From Sphingomonas sp. (GTDB lineage: Bacteria; Pseudomonadota; Alphaproteobacteria; Sphingomonadales; Sphingomonadaceae), in the NCBI GenBank assembly GCA_019753375.1, contig JAIELC010000024.1, positions 1 through 64,000 of the forward strand: DNA of 64,000 nt. The letters are read 5' to 3'. Shown here one piece after another: positions 1 to 9,033 of this stretch. Made by a program: the position numbers and the translations under genes. Each line of letters starts with the position of its first letter. The first letter of the stretch is position 1. The notes below the pieces were generated by a model that was not told where the DNA came from, did not search any database, and saw only the letters and a list, made by a program, of their open reading frames with translations.

Positions 1-2
1 AG

Positions 3-566
3 CAAAAGCCAAAAGCCGGAACGCTCGACATCGGGCGTGGGGTCGAACGCTACGCCCGTGCCGTGGCGGACATCGAGCGCACCGCCGCCAAGGGCCTGGA
101 ACCCATGCCGCACCAGATTGCTGCGCGGGAAAGAGCGTTTGCCGGATTGAACGACATCCGCCCTGAGGCGGGCAGTGACCTTTCGGCGGCGTTTCGTAGG
201 CAGCCCGAACTTGTCGGGCAAGCAGCAAGTGGGCGCACTGCCAATGCCATCCGCGCGATGCAGCTTGAGGCCGAAATCCGCACCAACCCGGCCATGCGCG
301 CCGACCGCTTTGTCGAGAATTGGCAGCGGCTGCACCGCCAGCGCGATCAGGCTTTCCAGACTGGCAACGACAGTCGGGCACAGGCGGTATCTGCCAGCAT
401 GGGGGCAATGGCCAAGAGCCTGGAGCGTGACCCGCAGGTCGATTCCTTGCTGCGCAATCGCAAGATTGAACTTGGCCTTCGCGCCAGCGGATCAGGCGGC
501 ATCGCCCATCAGCTTCATGAAACACTCGGTCTTGGTCGCGGACGCGGCCTTGGCATCGGCATGTAA
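3..566 (+). CDS. C-terminal part of a MobA/TraA-type conjugal transfer relaxase (5' truncated by window edge)
   Basis: Frame is open to the left edge (QKPKAGTLDIGRGVERYARAVADIERTAAKGLEPMPHQ...), followed by the region starting at GTG 63. Resembles the helical C-terminus of relaxases paired with DUF6118 proteins in alphaproteobacteria. Confidence 0.6.
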   Translation, partial: QKPKAGTLDIGRGVERYARAVADIERTAAKGLEPMPHQIAARERAFAGLNDIRPEAGSDLSAAFRRQPELVGQAASGRTANAIRAMQLEAEIRTNPAMRADRFVENWQRLHRQRDQAFQTGNDSRAQAVSASMGAMAKSLERDPQVDSLLRNRKIELGLRASGSGGIAHQLHETLGLGRGRGLGIGM

Positions 567-578
567 AGGAGACGAACA

Positions 579-1094
579 ATGGAAAAGGAACCCGTGACGA
601 CCGGCGCGATCGATCCAGCGGCGATGGCCTTCGACACATTACGTTTGGAGGTGACGACCCTGCGGCTTGCCGTTCAGCAGCTTGCGGCGGCACCGACGAC
701 GATCGACATTCCCGACTATACCGAAACACTGGCGGAAATCCGTGGTGCGACCCAGGCCTTGGCGGACCACTATCGTAAGCTGCGCGAGGCACCGGCCCTG
801 ATGGTGACGCCCGATAAGCTGGCAGCCCAGATCAATGCGGCGGGTGCTGCGGCCAGAGCAAGCGAGCGTCAGTCCCTGCAAAGCGCCGAAAACAGCTTCG
901 TCGCAATTACCCGCGAGCTGACGGGTTTTGTCGAATCAGCACGCACTGCCGACCGGCAAAACAAATGGGTTTTGGGAGCTTTTGTGCTTGGGATTGCAAC
1001 GTGCGCGGCGTTTGTTATGATGATGACGCGCTGGAACAGCACGGAACGGCCTGCGACCACGGAAGTGCGGCAAAGCGTGCAGAAACTGCGGTGA
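579..1094 (+). CDS. DUF6118-like protein with one C-terminal transmembrane segment
   Basis: Starts 12 bp after the relaxase stop, with AAAGGAG upstream. Coiled N-terminal region and TM helix WVLGAFVLGIATCAAFVMMM. Confidence 0.6.
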   Translation: MEKEPVTTGAIDPAAMAFDTLRLEVTTLRLAVQQLAAAPTTIDIPDYTETLAEIRGATQALADHYRKLREAPALMVTPDKLAAQINAAGAAARASERQSLQSAENSFVAITRELTGFVESARTADRQNKWVLGAFVLGIATCAAFVMMMTRWNSTERPATTEVRQSVQKLR

Positions 1095-1180
1095 AGCGAG
1101 TGTTGGTAAGGGTGCAGGTAACCCGAAAAACGCTCGCTAACCTTCTAAAATCATTAGAAAATGTTGGACGAGAAGGCGCA

Positions 1181-1198
1181 ATCCTGTCTCCCCGACCA
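1181..1198 (+). other. Putative attachment-site remnant: 18-nt tRNA-Pro-like 3' end (ATCCTGTCTCCCCGACCA)
   Basis: Matches the expected 3' T-arm/acceptor of alphaproteobacterial tRNA-Pro (acceptor CTCCCCG + ACCA). No tRNA body precedes it. Confidence 0.5.
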
Positions 1199-1207
1199 TT
1201 TCGCCCG

Positions 1208-2494
1208 ATGGAGAGGTTCGTGGCGCCAGCATCGGCACCTGTCGCAGCCGCGGGCATTCCCCGGGTGCTTGTTGCGAGCCTGATCGGGACATCGGTCGAA
1301 TTCTACGATTTCTATATTTACGCAACGGCGACCAGCCTTGTGTTCGGGCCGATATTCTTTCCGTCCAGTTCACCCTCTGCGCAATTGCTGTCGGCCTATG
1401 CCAGCTTTGGTCTGGCGTTTCTGGCGCGTCCGGTGGGCGGCATCATCTTTGGTCATTTCGGCGACCGGGTCGGCCGTAAATCGACGCTGGTTGCGTCGTT
1501 GCTGCTGATGGGGCTGTCGACCGCCGCCATCGCCCTGCTGCCCACCTATGCAATGGTGGGCTGGGTTGCACCGGCGCTGTTGTGCTTGTTGCGGTTGGGG
1601 CAGGGGATCGGCCTTGGCGGCGAATGGAGCGGCGCTGCGCTGCTGGCGGTCGAGAATGCGCCGCCGGGATGGCGTGGACGCTTCGGATCGGTACCCCAGC
1701 TTGGCGCGCCGATTGGTTTTATTGCCGCCAATGGTTTTTTCCTGTTGCTGGGGGCGGTGCTGACGCCTGCGCAATTTGTGGCCTGGGGGTGGCGAATCCC
1801 GTTTCTGGCGAGCGTCAGTCTCGTCGCGCTCGGCTTGTGGGTTCGGTTGACCCTGGTCGAAACACCAGCGTTTCGCGATGCGGCTGACATCAGCGCGCCG
1901 CCCATTTTGCCGTTGCGGACCGTGTTGCGGAGCCATTTCGGCGCGGTTGCGGCGGGGACGCTGGGGGTCGTTGCCTGCTTTGCCATTTATTACATCGCGA
2001 CGGCCTTTGCGCTCGGATATGGAACCACACAACTGGGCTATGCGCGGCAAAGTTTCCTGGAGATTCAGCTGGGCGCGATCCTGTTCATGGCGCTGGGTAT
2101 CGGCATCGCCGGCTGGGCATCAGACCGGTGGCGACCCGATGCGGTTTTGCTGGCCGGCTGTGCCGGCACGGTGGTTGCTGGATATCTGATTGCTCCGCTG
2201 TTGGGCAGCGGCACATTGTCGGGGGCGTTCCTCTTCCTGGCCTTCGCGCTGCTGGTGATGGGCTTTGTCTATGGCCCGCTGGGCGCCTGGCTGACTGGTC
2301 TGTACCCGGTGCAGGTGCGCTATACCGCCACCTCGGTGGCCTTCAATGTCGGCGGGATCATTGGTGGCGGGCTGACCCCGGTTATTGCGCAATTGCTCGC
2401 CGAACGCGGCGGCCTTGGGCTGGTCGGCGGGTATCTGGTCGCCGCCGCCTTGCTGAGCGCGACCGGCATCGTTGCGTTGCGCGGTCGGCGCTGA
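1208..2494 (+). CDS. MFS transporter, metabolite:H+ symporter (MHS) family
   Basis: 12-TM pattern; FGHFGDRVGRKSTLVASLLLMG and LLRLGQGIGLGGEWSGAALLAVE are typical MHS motifs. ATG at 1208 preferred over the 965 ORF start, which lies in the mobile element. Confidence 0.85.
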   Translation: MERFVAPASAPVAAAGIPRVLVASLIGTSVEFYDFYIYATATSLVFGPIFFPSSSPSAQLLSAYASFGLAFLARPVGGIIFGHFGDRVGRKSTLVASLLLMGLSTAAIALLPTYAMVGWVAPALLCLLRLGQGIGLGGEWSGAALLAVENAPPGWRGRFGSVPQLGAPIGFIAANGFFLLLGAVLTPAQFVAWGWRIPFLASVSLVALGLWVRLTLVETPAFRDAADISAPPILPLRTVLRSHFGAVAAGTLGVVACFAIYYIATAFALGYGTTQLGYARQSFLEIQLGAILFMALGIGIAGWASDRWRPDAVLLAGCAGTVVAGYLIAPLLGSGTLSGAFLFLAFALLVMGFVYGPLGAWLTGLYPVQVRYTATSVAFNVGGIIGGGLTPVIAQLLAERGGLGLVGGYLVAAALLSATGIVALRGRR

Positions 2495-2497
2495 CCG

Positions 2498-4105
2498 TTA
2501 CATCACCGCACCGAAGCGTTCTGCCCGTGCGCGGTCCCAATTGCTACGATAATAGGGAAAAGGCGCGCTGTCATCGATCAGCGATCCGGGCTTCAGAAAG
2601 GTCAGTACTTCGTCGAAGGGCAGGACCTGGGTATCGCTGACCCGGCGGAACAGATGGTGCGGGCCAAGTTCGTCGGGGTGTGAAAGGCCCGACGCCGCGA
2701 GCATGTCTGCAAGCACATGCACGGTCCGGTCGTGAAAGCGGCGGACGCGTTCTGCCTTGTCGGGGACCACCAACGCGCGCTGGCGCAACGGATCCTGAGT
2801 TGCGACGCCTGTCGGACATTTATTGGTGTGGCATGACAACGACTGGATGCACCCCAGCGCGAACATGAAACCGCGCGCGGCGTTCGCCCAATCGGCACCG
2901 ATCGCAATCACGGTTGCCACGTCGAACGCGCTGACGATCCGCCCCGCGGCGCCAATCCGTATTTGCTCACGCAGGCCCGCCCCGACCAATGTATTGTGGA
3001 CGAACAACAACCCTTCGCGCAGCGGCGTGCCGATATGGTCGCTGAATTCAACCGGTGCTGCGCCGGTGCCGCCTTCACCACCATCGACAACGATGAAATC
3101 AGGCACCACGCCGGTTGCCAGCATCGCCTTGACGATCGCCATGAATTCCCATGGATGGCCGATGCACAATTTAAAGCCGACCGGCTTGCCACCTGACAAT
3201 TGACGAAGCTGGGTGATGAACGCCATCATCTCGGTCGGCGTCGAAAAGGCAGAATGACGGGCGGGCGAAATACAATCCTGTCCCAGCGGCACGCCGCGCG
3301 TTTCAGCGATTTCGGGGGTAACTTTTTGAGCGGGCAGGATGCCTCCATGGCCGGGTTTGGCGCCCTGACTCAGCTTGATCTCGATCATTTTGACCTGGGC
3401 CGAGCCCGCCTGACTGGCGAATCTATCGGGATCAAACATGCCTTGATCGGTCCGGCACCCAAAATAGCCGCTGCCCAGTTCCCAGACCAGATCGCCGCCA
3501 CCCTCGCGGTGATAGCGGCTGATCGATCCTTCCCCCGTATCGTGATAGAAATTGCCCATTGCCGCGCCCTTGTTGAGCGCGCGGATTGCCGCCGCCGACA
3601 ACGACCCAAAGCTCATGGCGGAAATATTCAGGATGCTCGCGGAATAGGGCTGGGCGCACTGATCGTTGCCGATCGTGATACGAAATGATTTGGGGTCTGG
3701 CGCATCGACCGGGCGCATCGAATGCTGGATGAATTCATAATCATCCTTGTAGACATCCATGATCGTGCCGAACGGGTGGTCCGACGATACCCCTTTGGCG
3801 CGGCGATAAACCAACGATCGCTGGGCGCGCGTGAACGGCGTCGCTTCGTCATCGGCCTCCAACAGATATTGCCGGATTTCGGGGCGGATCATTTCCACCA
3901 ACCAGCGGACATGGCCGATCACCGGATAGTTACGAAGCAGCGCATGCTGGGTCTGGGTCAGGTCATAAATGCCCAGCATGATCAGCAGGACGGGGATGGC
4001 GACCGCGACAATCCCCCAGAAACCCCCATGGGTCATCCCGACACTGAGCCACAAAAGGCCAAAGCAGAGCGCGAAAAAAACGAAGCGGGAAAGGCGAGCA
4101 AGCAT
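2498..4105 (-). CDS. FMN-binding glutamate synthase family protein (GltB domain 2-like) with N-terminal TM segments
   Basis: SAMSFGSLSAAAIRALNKGA, GGEGGTGAAP, CHTNKCPTGVATQDP motifs. Confidence 0.85.
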   Translation of the reverse strand: MLARLSRFVFFALCFGLLWLSVGMTHGGFWGIVAVAIPVLLIMLGIYDLTQTQHALLRNYPVIGHVRWLVEMIRPEIRQYLLEADDEATPFTRAQRSLVYRRAKGVSSDHPFGTIMDVYKDDYEFIQHSMRPVDAPDPKSFRITIGNDQCAQPYSASILNISAMSFGSLSAAAIRALNKGAAMGNFYHDTGEGSISRYHREGGGDLVWELGSGYFGCRTDQGMFDPDRFASQAGSAQVKMIEIKLSQGAKPGHGGILPAQKVTPEIAETRGVPLGQDCISPARHSAFSTPTEMMAFITQLRQLSGGKPVGFKLCIGHPWEFMAIVKAMLATGVVPDFIVVDGGEGGTGAAPVEFSDHIGTPLREGLLFVHNTLVGAGLREQIRIGAAGRIVSAFDVATVIAIGADWANAARGFMFALGCIQSLSCHTNKCPTGVATQDPLRQRALVVPDKAERVRRFHDRTVHVLADMLAASGLSHPDELGPHHLFRRVSDTQVLPFDEVLTFLKPGSLIDDSAPFPYYRSNWDRARAERFGAVM

Positions 4106-4259
4106 AAGGGGACCGGGCTCCGTTCGGGCAGATGCTATCGGGTACGCCTATCCGGGCAGATCGGGCAAGGGCGATGGCACCCAGGGTGATGGCGGCAATG
4201 TCCCGATGGGCGCCTTTTAATGATGATCCGTCCGGGGATTTTCCTGGGCCCGCGGCCGA

Positions 4260-4511
4260 TCATTCATCCTCTGGCGCTGCTGCGTTGCCGTTGCCGCTGC
4301 TGGTCGGATCGGTGTCGCTGGCCATCCCGTTGGCGGCATCGTCCATCATACCGCCGGCCATGGCGTCCGCGCGATTATTGGCGGTCGCTTCCATTTGATC
4401 GGCCATCGCGGCCATATTGTTATCCATGGCATCGCCGCCCAGTTCGGTCTGATTGCCGGTTCGGCTGCATGCCGACAGCGCAACCAGGATCACCAGAGCC
4501 GCGATCTTCAT
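4260..4511 (-). CDS. Small putative lipoprotein
   Basis: MKIAALVILVALSAC lipobox followed by a Met/Asp/Asn-rich mature region. ATG at 4511 preferred over the longer ORF. Confidence 0.6.
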   Translation of the reverse strand: MKIAALVILVALSACSRTGNQTELGGDAMDNNMAAMADQMEATANNRADAMAGGMMDDAANGMASDTDPTSSGNGNAAAPEDE

Positions 4512-4554
4512 CGGGCGGGGAGGGCTGATCGAGCGGCGAGGTGGGGGCATCATC

Positions 4555-5967
4555 CTATTGATCCTTTTTCGGCGCAACGGGGAGCAAGTCTTCCGGGGCG
4601 TTGGCAACGATTGCCAGCATCGCCGTCCAGGCGGCGACATTCTGGCGCAATTGTTCAGGCTCGATGCGATCCAGCGTATCTTCGGGCGTGTGGTGAAAAT
4701 CGAAATAGCGCAGGCCTGACTGGTTCAGGTCGATCGCGGCCACGCCGGACAGCACCAACGGCGCGATGTCGGCGCCATCGCCCGCCTTGGCGGCCGATTT
4801 TACAATGCCCAGCGGTGAAAGCGCGCTGGTCAGCCGGTCGCCGATCGGCTTGGCAGCGTCGGGCAGATTGACGGCGAAGCGCCAGATCCGGTCGGCGCCA
4901 AAATCGGATTCGGCCGCCAGGGCGTGCTTTTCCATTTTATGGGCGTCGAAATAGGCTTTTGATCCTGCCCCGCCAGTTTCCTCATCGCCAAACCACACTA
5001 CCCGGATCGTTCGGCGCGGGGGTGGGCCGTCCAGCAACCGCTTGGCGGCGGCCGCGGTAATCGCAACGCCGGCTCCATCATCGATTGCACCCGTACCCAG
5101 ATCCCAGCTGTCGAGATGCCCGCCTACCAGCACGATTCCGGCGGTTGGATCGGTCCCGGGGACCTCGGCGATGACATTGCCGGTTTCGGTCATGCCAATG
5201 TTGCGCGGCGTCAACACCAGGTGCAGCGTGATCGGCTTGCCGCGCTTCACCATGCGCGACAGATTGTCTGCGTCGGCAACTGACAAGGAGGCGGCGGGAA
5301 TGGGTTTGACGTCCTTGGCGAAATTGGTTTGCCCGGTGTGGGGCCCCCGGCCATGATCAGACCCGATCGACCGGATCACGATGGCAACCGCGCCCTTCTT
5401 GGCCGCGACATTGGGGCCGATAAAACGCGCCAGCCCAAAGGTGCCATAGCTCGACCCGTCCTGCGTCGCGACCATTGCGTTGGAGACGAAGGCGATCTTG
5501 CCGGCCAGGCTGCCATCAGGCGCAGCGGCCAGATCCGCGAAACTCGCAAAATAGGCAATCGGCGCGGTGATGCCGGCGGCGGGGGTTGCTCCCGACCCGC
5601 CCAGCGCCGTCAATCGCAGCTTTTGTGGAAATGGGCCGACGACCTCGGCGGTTTCTTCACCCCGGACCCAGGTGTCCATCATCGCTTTTTCGATATGGAC
5701 ATTGGCAAAGCCGAGTTCGGTCAGCTTGCGGACCGCCCATGATCGCGCCCGCGCTTCTGCCTCGGTCCCGGCAAGTCGCGGTCCGACCTCGGTCGTCAGC
5801 CCTTCGACGATGCTGAACGCCACATCGTCCTGCAGCGCGGCATCGCGCAACGCCGCGACTTTTGGATCAACGGCGGCGGGCGGGGGCAAGGCGATACCAC
5901 GCTGGGCAGCGGCAGGATGGGCGATGCTGGCGGTGGCGACGAGGACAGTGATGGTGATTTTTCTCAT
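4555..5967 (-). CDS. M28 family zinc metallopeptidase (secreted)
   Basis: Signal peptide MRKITITVLVATASIAHPAAAQ; VGGHLDSWDLGTGAIDDGAG and WFGDEETGGAGS metal-binding motifs. Start corrected from the track ORF at 7287, whose N-terminal half is antisense to ettA. Confidence 0.9.
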   Translation of the reverse strand: MRKITITVLVATASIAHPAAAQRGIALPPPAAVDPKVAALRDAALQDDVAFSIVEGLTTEVGPRLAGTEAEARARSWAVRKLTELGFANVHIEKAMMDTWVRGEETAEVVGPFPQKLRLTALGGSGATPAAGITAPIAYFASFADLAAAPDGSLAGKIAFVSNAMVATQDGSSYGTFGLARFIGPNVAAKKGAVAIVIRSIGSDHGRGPHTGQTNFAKDVKPIPAASLSVADADNLSRMVKRGKPITLHLVLTPRNIGMTETGNVIAEVPGTDPTAGIVLVGGHLDSWDLGTGAIDDGAGVAITAAAAKRLLDGPPPRRTIRVVWFGDEETGGAGSKAYFDAHKMEKHALAAESDFGADRIWRFAVNLPDAAKPIGDRLTSALSPLGIVKSAAKAGDGADIAPLVLSGVAAIDLNQSGLRYFDFHHTPEDTLDRIEPEQLRQNVAAWTAMLAIVANAPEDLLPVAPKKDQ

Positions 5968-6084
5968 AAGCACCTTGCCTAACCACCGTTCCGGGGTTTG
6001 CCAATCCACCGCTCGCTCGCTACATGCGCCATCGAAAATCCCCGGATAGACACCCGCATCAAAACCACGGAGCACGTGCCCGCC

Positions 6085-7764
6085 ATGGCCGTTCAATATA
6101 CTTACGTCATGAAGGGTCTGACCAAGACCTTCCCCGGTGCCAGCAAGCCGGTGTTGAAAGACATTCATCTGCAGTTTCTGCCGTCGGCGAAGATTGCAAT
6201 CATTGGCCCCAACGGGTCGGGCAAATCGACGCTGATGAAGATCATGGGCGGCATCGACACCGACTATTCGGGCGAGGCCTGGGCGGCCGAAGGAATCAAG
6301 GTCGGCTATCTGCCGCAGGAGCCGCAGCTCGACCCGACCAAAGATGTCATCGGTAATGTCCGCGACGGCGCGGGGCCGGTGGCGGCCATGGTGGAACGGT
6401 TCAATGCCATTTCTGCGGAAATGGGCGATCCCAAGGATGACACCGATTTTGACGCGCTGATGGAGGAAATGGGCGATCTCCAGACCAAGATCGATGCGGT
6501 CGACGGGTGGGCGCTCGACAGCCAGCTGGAACAGGCGATGGAAGCGTTGCGCTGCCCGCCCGGCGACAGCCCCGTCGACAATCTGTCGGGCGGCGAAAAA
6601 CGGCGCGTTGCGCTTTGCAAGCTGCTGCTCGAAAAGCCGGATATTCTGCTGCTCGACGAACCCACCAACCATCTGGATGCTGAAAGCGTTGCCTGGCTCG
6701 AAAACTTCCTGAAGGAATATACCGGCAACGTCATCCTCGTGACGCACGATCGATATTTCCTCGATAATGTCGTCAATTGGGTGCTCGAGCTCGATCGTGG
6801 GCGTTATTATACCTATGAGAGCAATTATTCCGGCTATCTTGAAAAGAAGGCCAAGCGGCTCGAGCAGGAAGAGCGCGAGGAAGCCGGCAAGCAAAAGGCA
6901 ATCCAGGACGAACTTGCCTGGATTCGCCAGACCCCAAAGGCGCGCCAGACCAAATCCAAAGCCCGCATCCGGGCGTTCGATGAACTGGTGAAAGCGCAGG
7001 AAAACCGCACCGTTGGCAAGGCCGCGATCCTGATCCAGATGCCCGAGCGGCTGGGCGGTCGCGTGATCGAGGCCAAGGGGCTGACCAAGGCGTATGGCGA
7101 CAAGCTGTTGTTCGAAAACCTCGACTTCAATCTGCCGCCGGGTGGAATCGTTGGCGTGATCGGGCCGAACGGCGCCGGCAAATCGACGCTGTTCAAGCTG
7201 ATCACCGGACAGGAACAGCCAGATGGCGGTGAGATCGAGGTCGGGCAGACGGTGAAGCTTGGTTATGTCGACCAGAGCCGTGACCATCTGTCGCCCGACA
7301 AGACGGTGTGGGAAGAAGTGTCTGACGGTTCAGACGTGTTCCGTTTCGGCAAGCAGGAAGTCGGGACCCGCGCCTATGTCGGCGCCTTCAACTTCAAGGG
7401 GCAGGACCAGCAGAAAAAGGTTGGCCAGCTTTCGGGCGGTGAACGCAACCGCGTCCACCTTGCCAAGATGCTCAAAGAGGGCGGCAATGTGCTCCTCCTC
7501 GACGAACCGACCAACGATCTCGACGTGGAAACGCTGCGCGCGCTTGAAGAAGCACTGGAAAGCTTCGCCGGCTGCGCGGTGGTGATCAGCCATGATCGCT
7601 TCTTTCTGGATCGGCTGGCAACGCATATTCTCGCATTCGAGGGCAATTCCCACGTCGAATGGTTCGAAGGCAACTTCGAAAGCTATGAAGAGGACAAAAG
7701 ACGCCGCCTGGGCGACGCAGCGGATCGCCCGACACGATTGGCGTATAAGAAGCTGACGCGCTAG
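6085..7764 (+). CDS. ettA: Energy-dependent translational throttle protein EttA (ABC-F)
   Basis: Two ABC domains with Walker A (GPNGSGKST, GPNGAGKST) and LSGGE signatures. N-terminus MAVQYTYVMKGLTKTFPG is typical of EttA. Confidence 0.93.
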   Translation: MAVQYTYVMKGLTKTFPGASKPVLKDIHLQFLPSAKIAIIGPNGSGKSTLMKIMGGIDTDYSGEAWAAEGIKVGYLPQEPQLDPTKDVIGNVRDGAGPVAAMVERFNAISAEMGDPKDDTDFDALMEEMGDLQTKIDAVDGWALDSQLEQAMEALRCPPGDSPVDNLSGGEKRRVALCKLLLEKPDILLLDEPTNHLDAESVAWLENFLKEYTGNVILVTHDRYFLDNVVNWVLELDRGRYYTYESNYSGYLEKKAKRLEQEEREEAGKQKAIQDELAWIRQTPKARQTKSKARIRAFDELVKAQENRTVGKAAILIQMPERLGGRVIEAKGLTKAYGDKLLFENLDFNLPPGGIVGVIGPNGAGKSTLFKLITGQEQPDGGEIEVGQTVKLGYVDQSRDHLSPDKTVWEEVSDGSDVFRFGKQEVGTRAYVGAFNFKGQDQQKKVGQLSGGERNRVHLAKMLKEGGNVLLLDEPTNDLDVETLRALEEALESFAGCAVVISHDRFFLDRLATHILAFEGNSHVEWFEGNFESYEEDKRRRLGDAADRPTRLAYKKLTR

Positions 7765-8531
7765 CGAACGCGCCGAACATAAATATGGCCCGAATCGCGG
7801 CGTTCGATGGTGAAGTTTGAAATTGATTCGAGAAGATCAGACAATCGCCTGAAGCCGTAATTGCGCGCATCAAAGCTGGAACGGTTGCCCGCGATTTGGC
7901 CCATATGGGACAAGCTGACATAACCCTGAGCATCATGTTTTGAAGCATCATAGGCATCAATGAGCAGCTTGATTACGTCATTGTCGATCTTCGGACTCGT
8001 ATTAACGGGGGTCGCGGCGGACTGATCGGTTTTCTGACCGTTATCGACAGGGTTTGCGGTCGGATGTTCGACAGCTTGTTGATCGGTCTTCATCAATATA
8101 TCAACGTCGATGAAGCGCGTGCATGCCTGCCTGAAACCCTCAGGCGTATTCTGGTTGCCAAAGCCATAGACCGGCAGTCCGTCTTGCCGAATGCGCATCG
8201 CGAGCGGCATGAAATCCGCGTCTGAAGACATGATTCCAAAGCCTTCCACACGACCCCGAAACAACAGGTCCATGGCGTCGATGGTTACTTTCATGTCAGT
8301 CGCATTTTTGCCTTTTGTCACGTCAAATTGCTGCTGGGGCTCGATCCCATGCTTGATCGTCATCGCCTGCCAGTTTTTGAGCGCAGGTTTCGACCAATTT
8401 CCATAGACTCGTCGGATGTTGACGGTACCAAGTTCTGCTAAAACGGTAAGAACAGGGTCCAGCGCGTGATAACTCGCGTTGTCGGCGTCGATCAGCAGTG
8501 CAATGTTTCGGGGCGCAGATTCATCATTCAT
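7761..8531 (-). CDS. NYN (PIN-like) domain protein with C-terminal OST-HTH/LOTUS domain
   Basis: IALLIDADNASYHALDPVL, GKNATDMKVTIDAMDLL, GFGIMSSDADFMPLAMRIR motifs; C-terminal winged helix GYVSLSHMGQIAGNRSSFDARNYGFRRLSDLLES. An in-frame ATG at 8546 is also possible. Confidence 0.85.
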   Translation of the reverse strand: MNDESAPRNIALLIDADNASYHALDPVLTVLAELGTVNIRRVYGNWSKPALKNWQAMTIKHGIEPQQQFDVTKGKNATDMKVTIDAMDLLFRGRVEGFGIMSSDADFMPLAMRIRQDGLPVYGFGNQNTPEGFRQACTRFIDVDILMKTDQQAVEHPTANPVDNGQKTDQSAATPVNTSPKIDNDVIKLLIDAYDASKHDAQGYVSLSHMGQIAGNRSSFDARNYGFRRLSDLLESISNFTIERRDSGHIYVRRVR

Positions 8532-9018
8532 TGCTGACCTCATCATAGGTTATCGCTATCACCTCATACTCCCGCTCGCCCGCTGGCAGTGTCACGCGGC
8601 GGACATCGCCCGTCGCGGCTCCGCGCAATGCGCGCGCGATGGGTGCATTCCAGCCGATCCGCCCTGCGCTTGCATCGGTCTCGTCGTCGCCGACCAATGT
8701 CAGCACGCGCTGGTGATCGTCTTCATCGGCGATGGTAACTGTGGCGCCGAACCACACGCGGCTGCGGTCTGGCTGCGCGGCAGGATCGACAACCTTGGCG
8801 GCCTTCATCCGCTTGCTCAGCCAGCCCAGCCGCCGATCAATCTCCCGGAGCCGTTTGCGACCATAGATATAATCGCCATTTTCGGACCGGTCGCCATTGC
8901 CGGCCGCCCATGACACCACGTCGACGATGCGCGGGCGTTCCTCCCCCAGCAACGCGTCATATTCCGCGCGCAACGATGCGTAGCCGGCGGGCGTGATGTA
9001 GTTGGGCTGGTCAATCAT
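8524..9018 (-). CDS. greB: Transcription elongation factor GreB
   Basis: N-terminal coiled coil GDRSENGDYIYGRKRLREIDRRLGWLSKRM; C-terminal FKBP-like domain. Confidence 0.9.
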   Translation of the reverse strand: MIDQPNYITPAGYASLRAEYDALLGEERPRIVDVVSWAAGNGDRSENGDYIYGRKRLREIDRRLGWLSKRMKAAKVVDPAAQPDRSRVWFGATVTIADEDDHQRVLTLVGDDETDASAGRIGWNAPIARALRGAATGDVRRVTLPAGEREYEVIAITYDEVSNE

Positions 9019-9033
9019 GGCGGGGGCAGGGGA

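Larger units (their letters stand above)
1..1198. mobile_element. Terminal part of an integrated conjugative/mobilizable element; only the right end is in the window
   Basis: Relaxase C-terminus plus DUF6118-type ORF, followed by a tRNA 3'-end-like sequence ATCCTGTCTCCCCGACCA (1181-1198), then an unrelated MFS transporter. No integrase visible in the window. Confidence 0.55.

Noticed and set aside
5968-7287. N-terminal 440 residues of the 910-aa ORF 4555-7287
   Set aside because: Antisense to ettA. The M28 peptidase has its own signal peptide starting at 5967.
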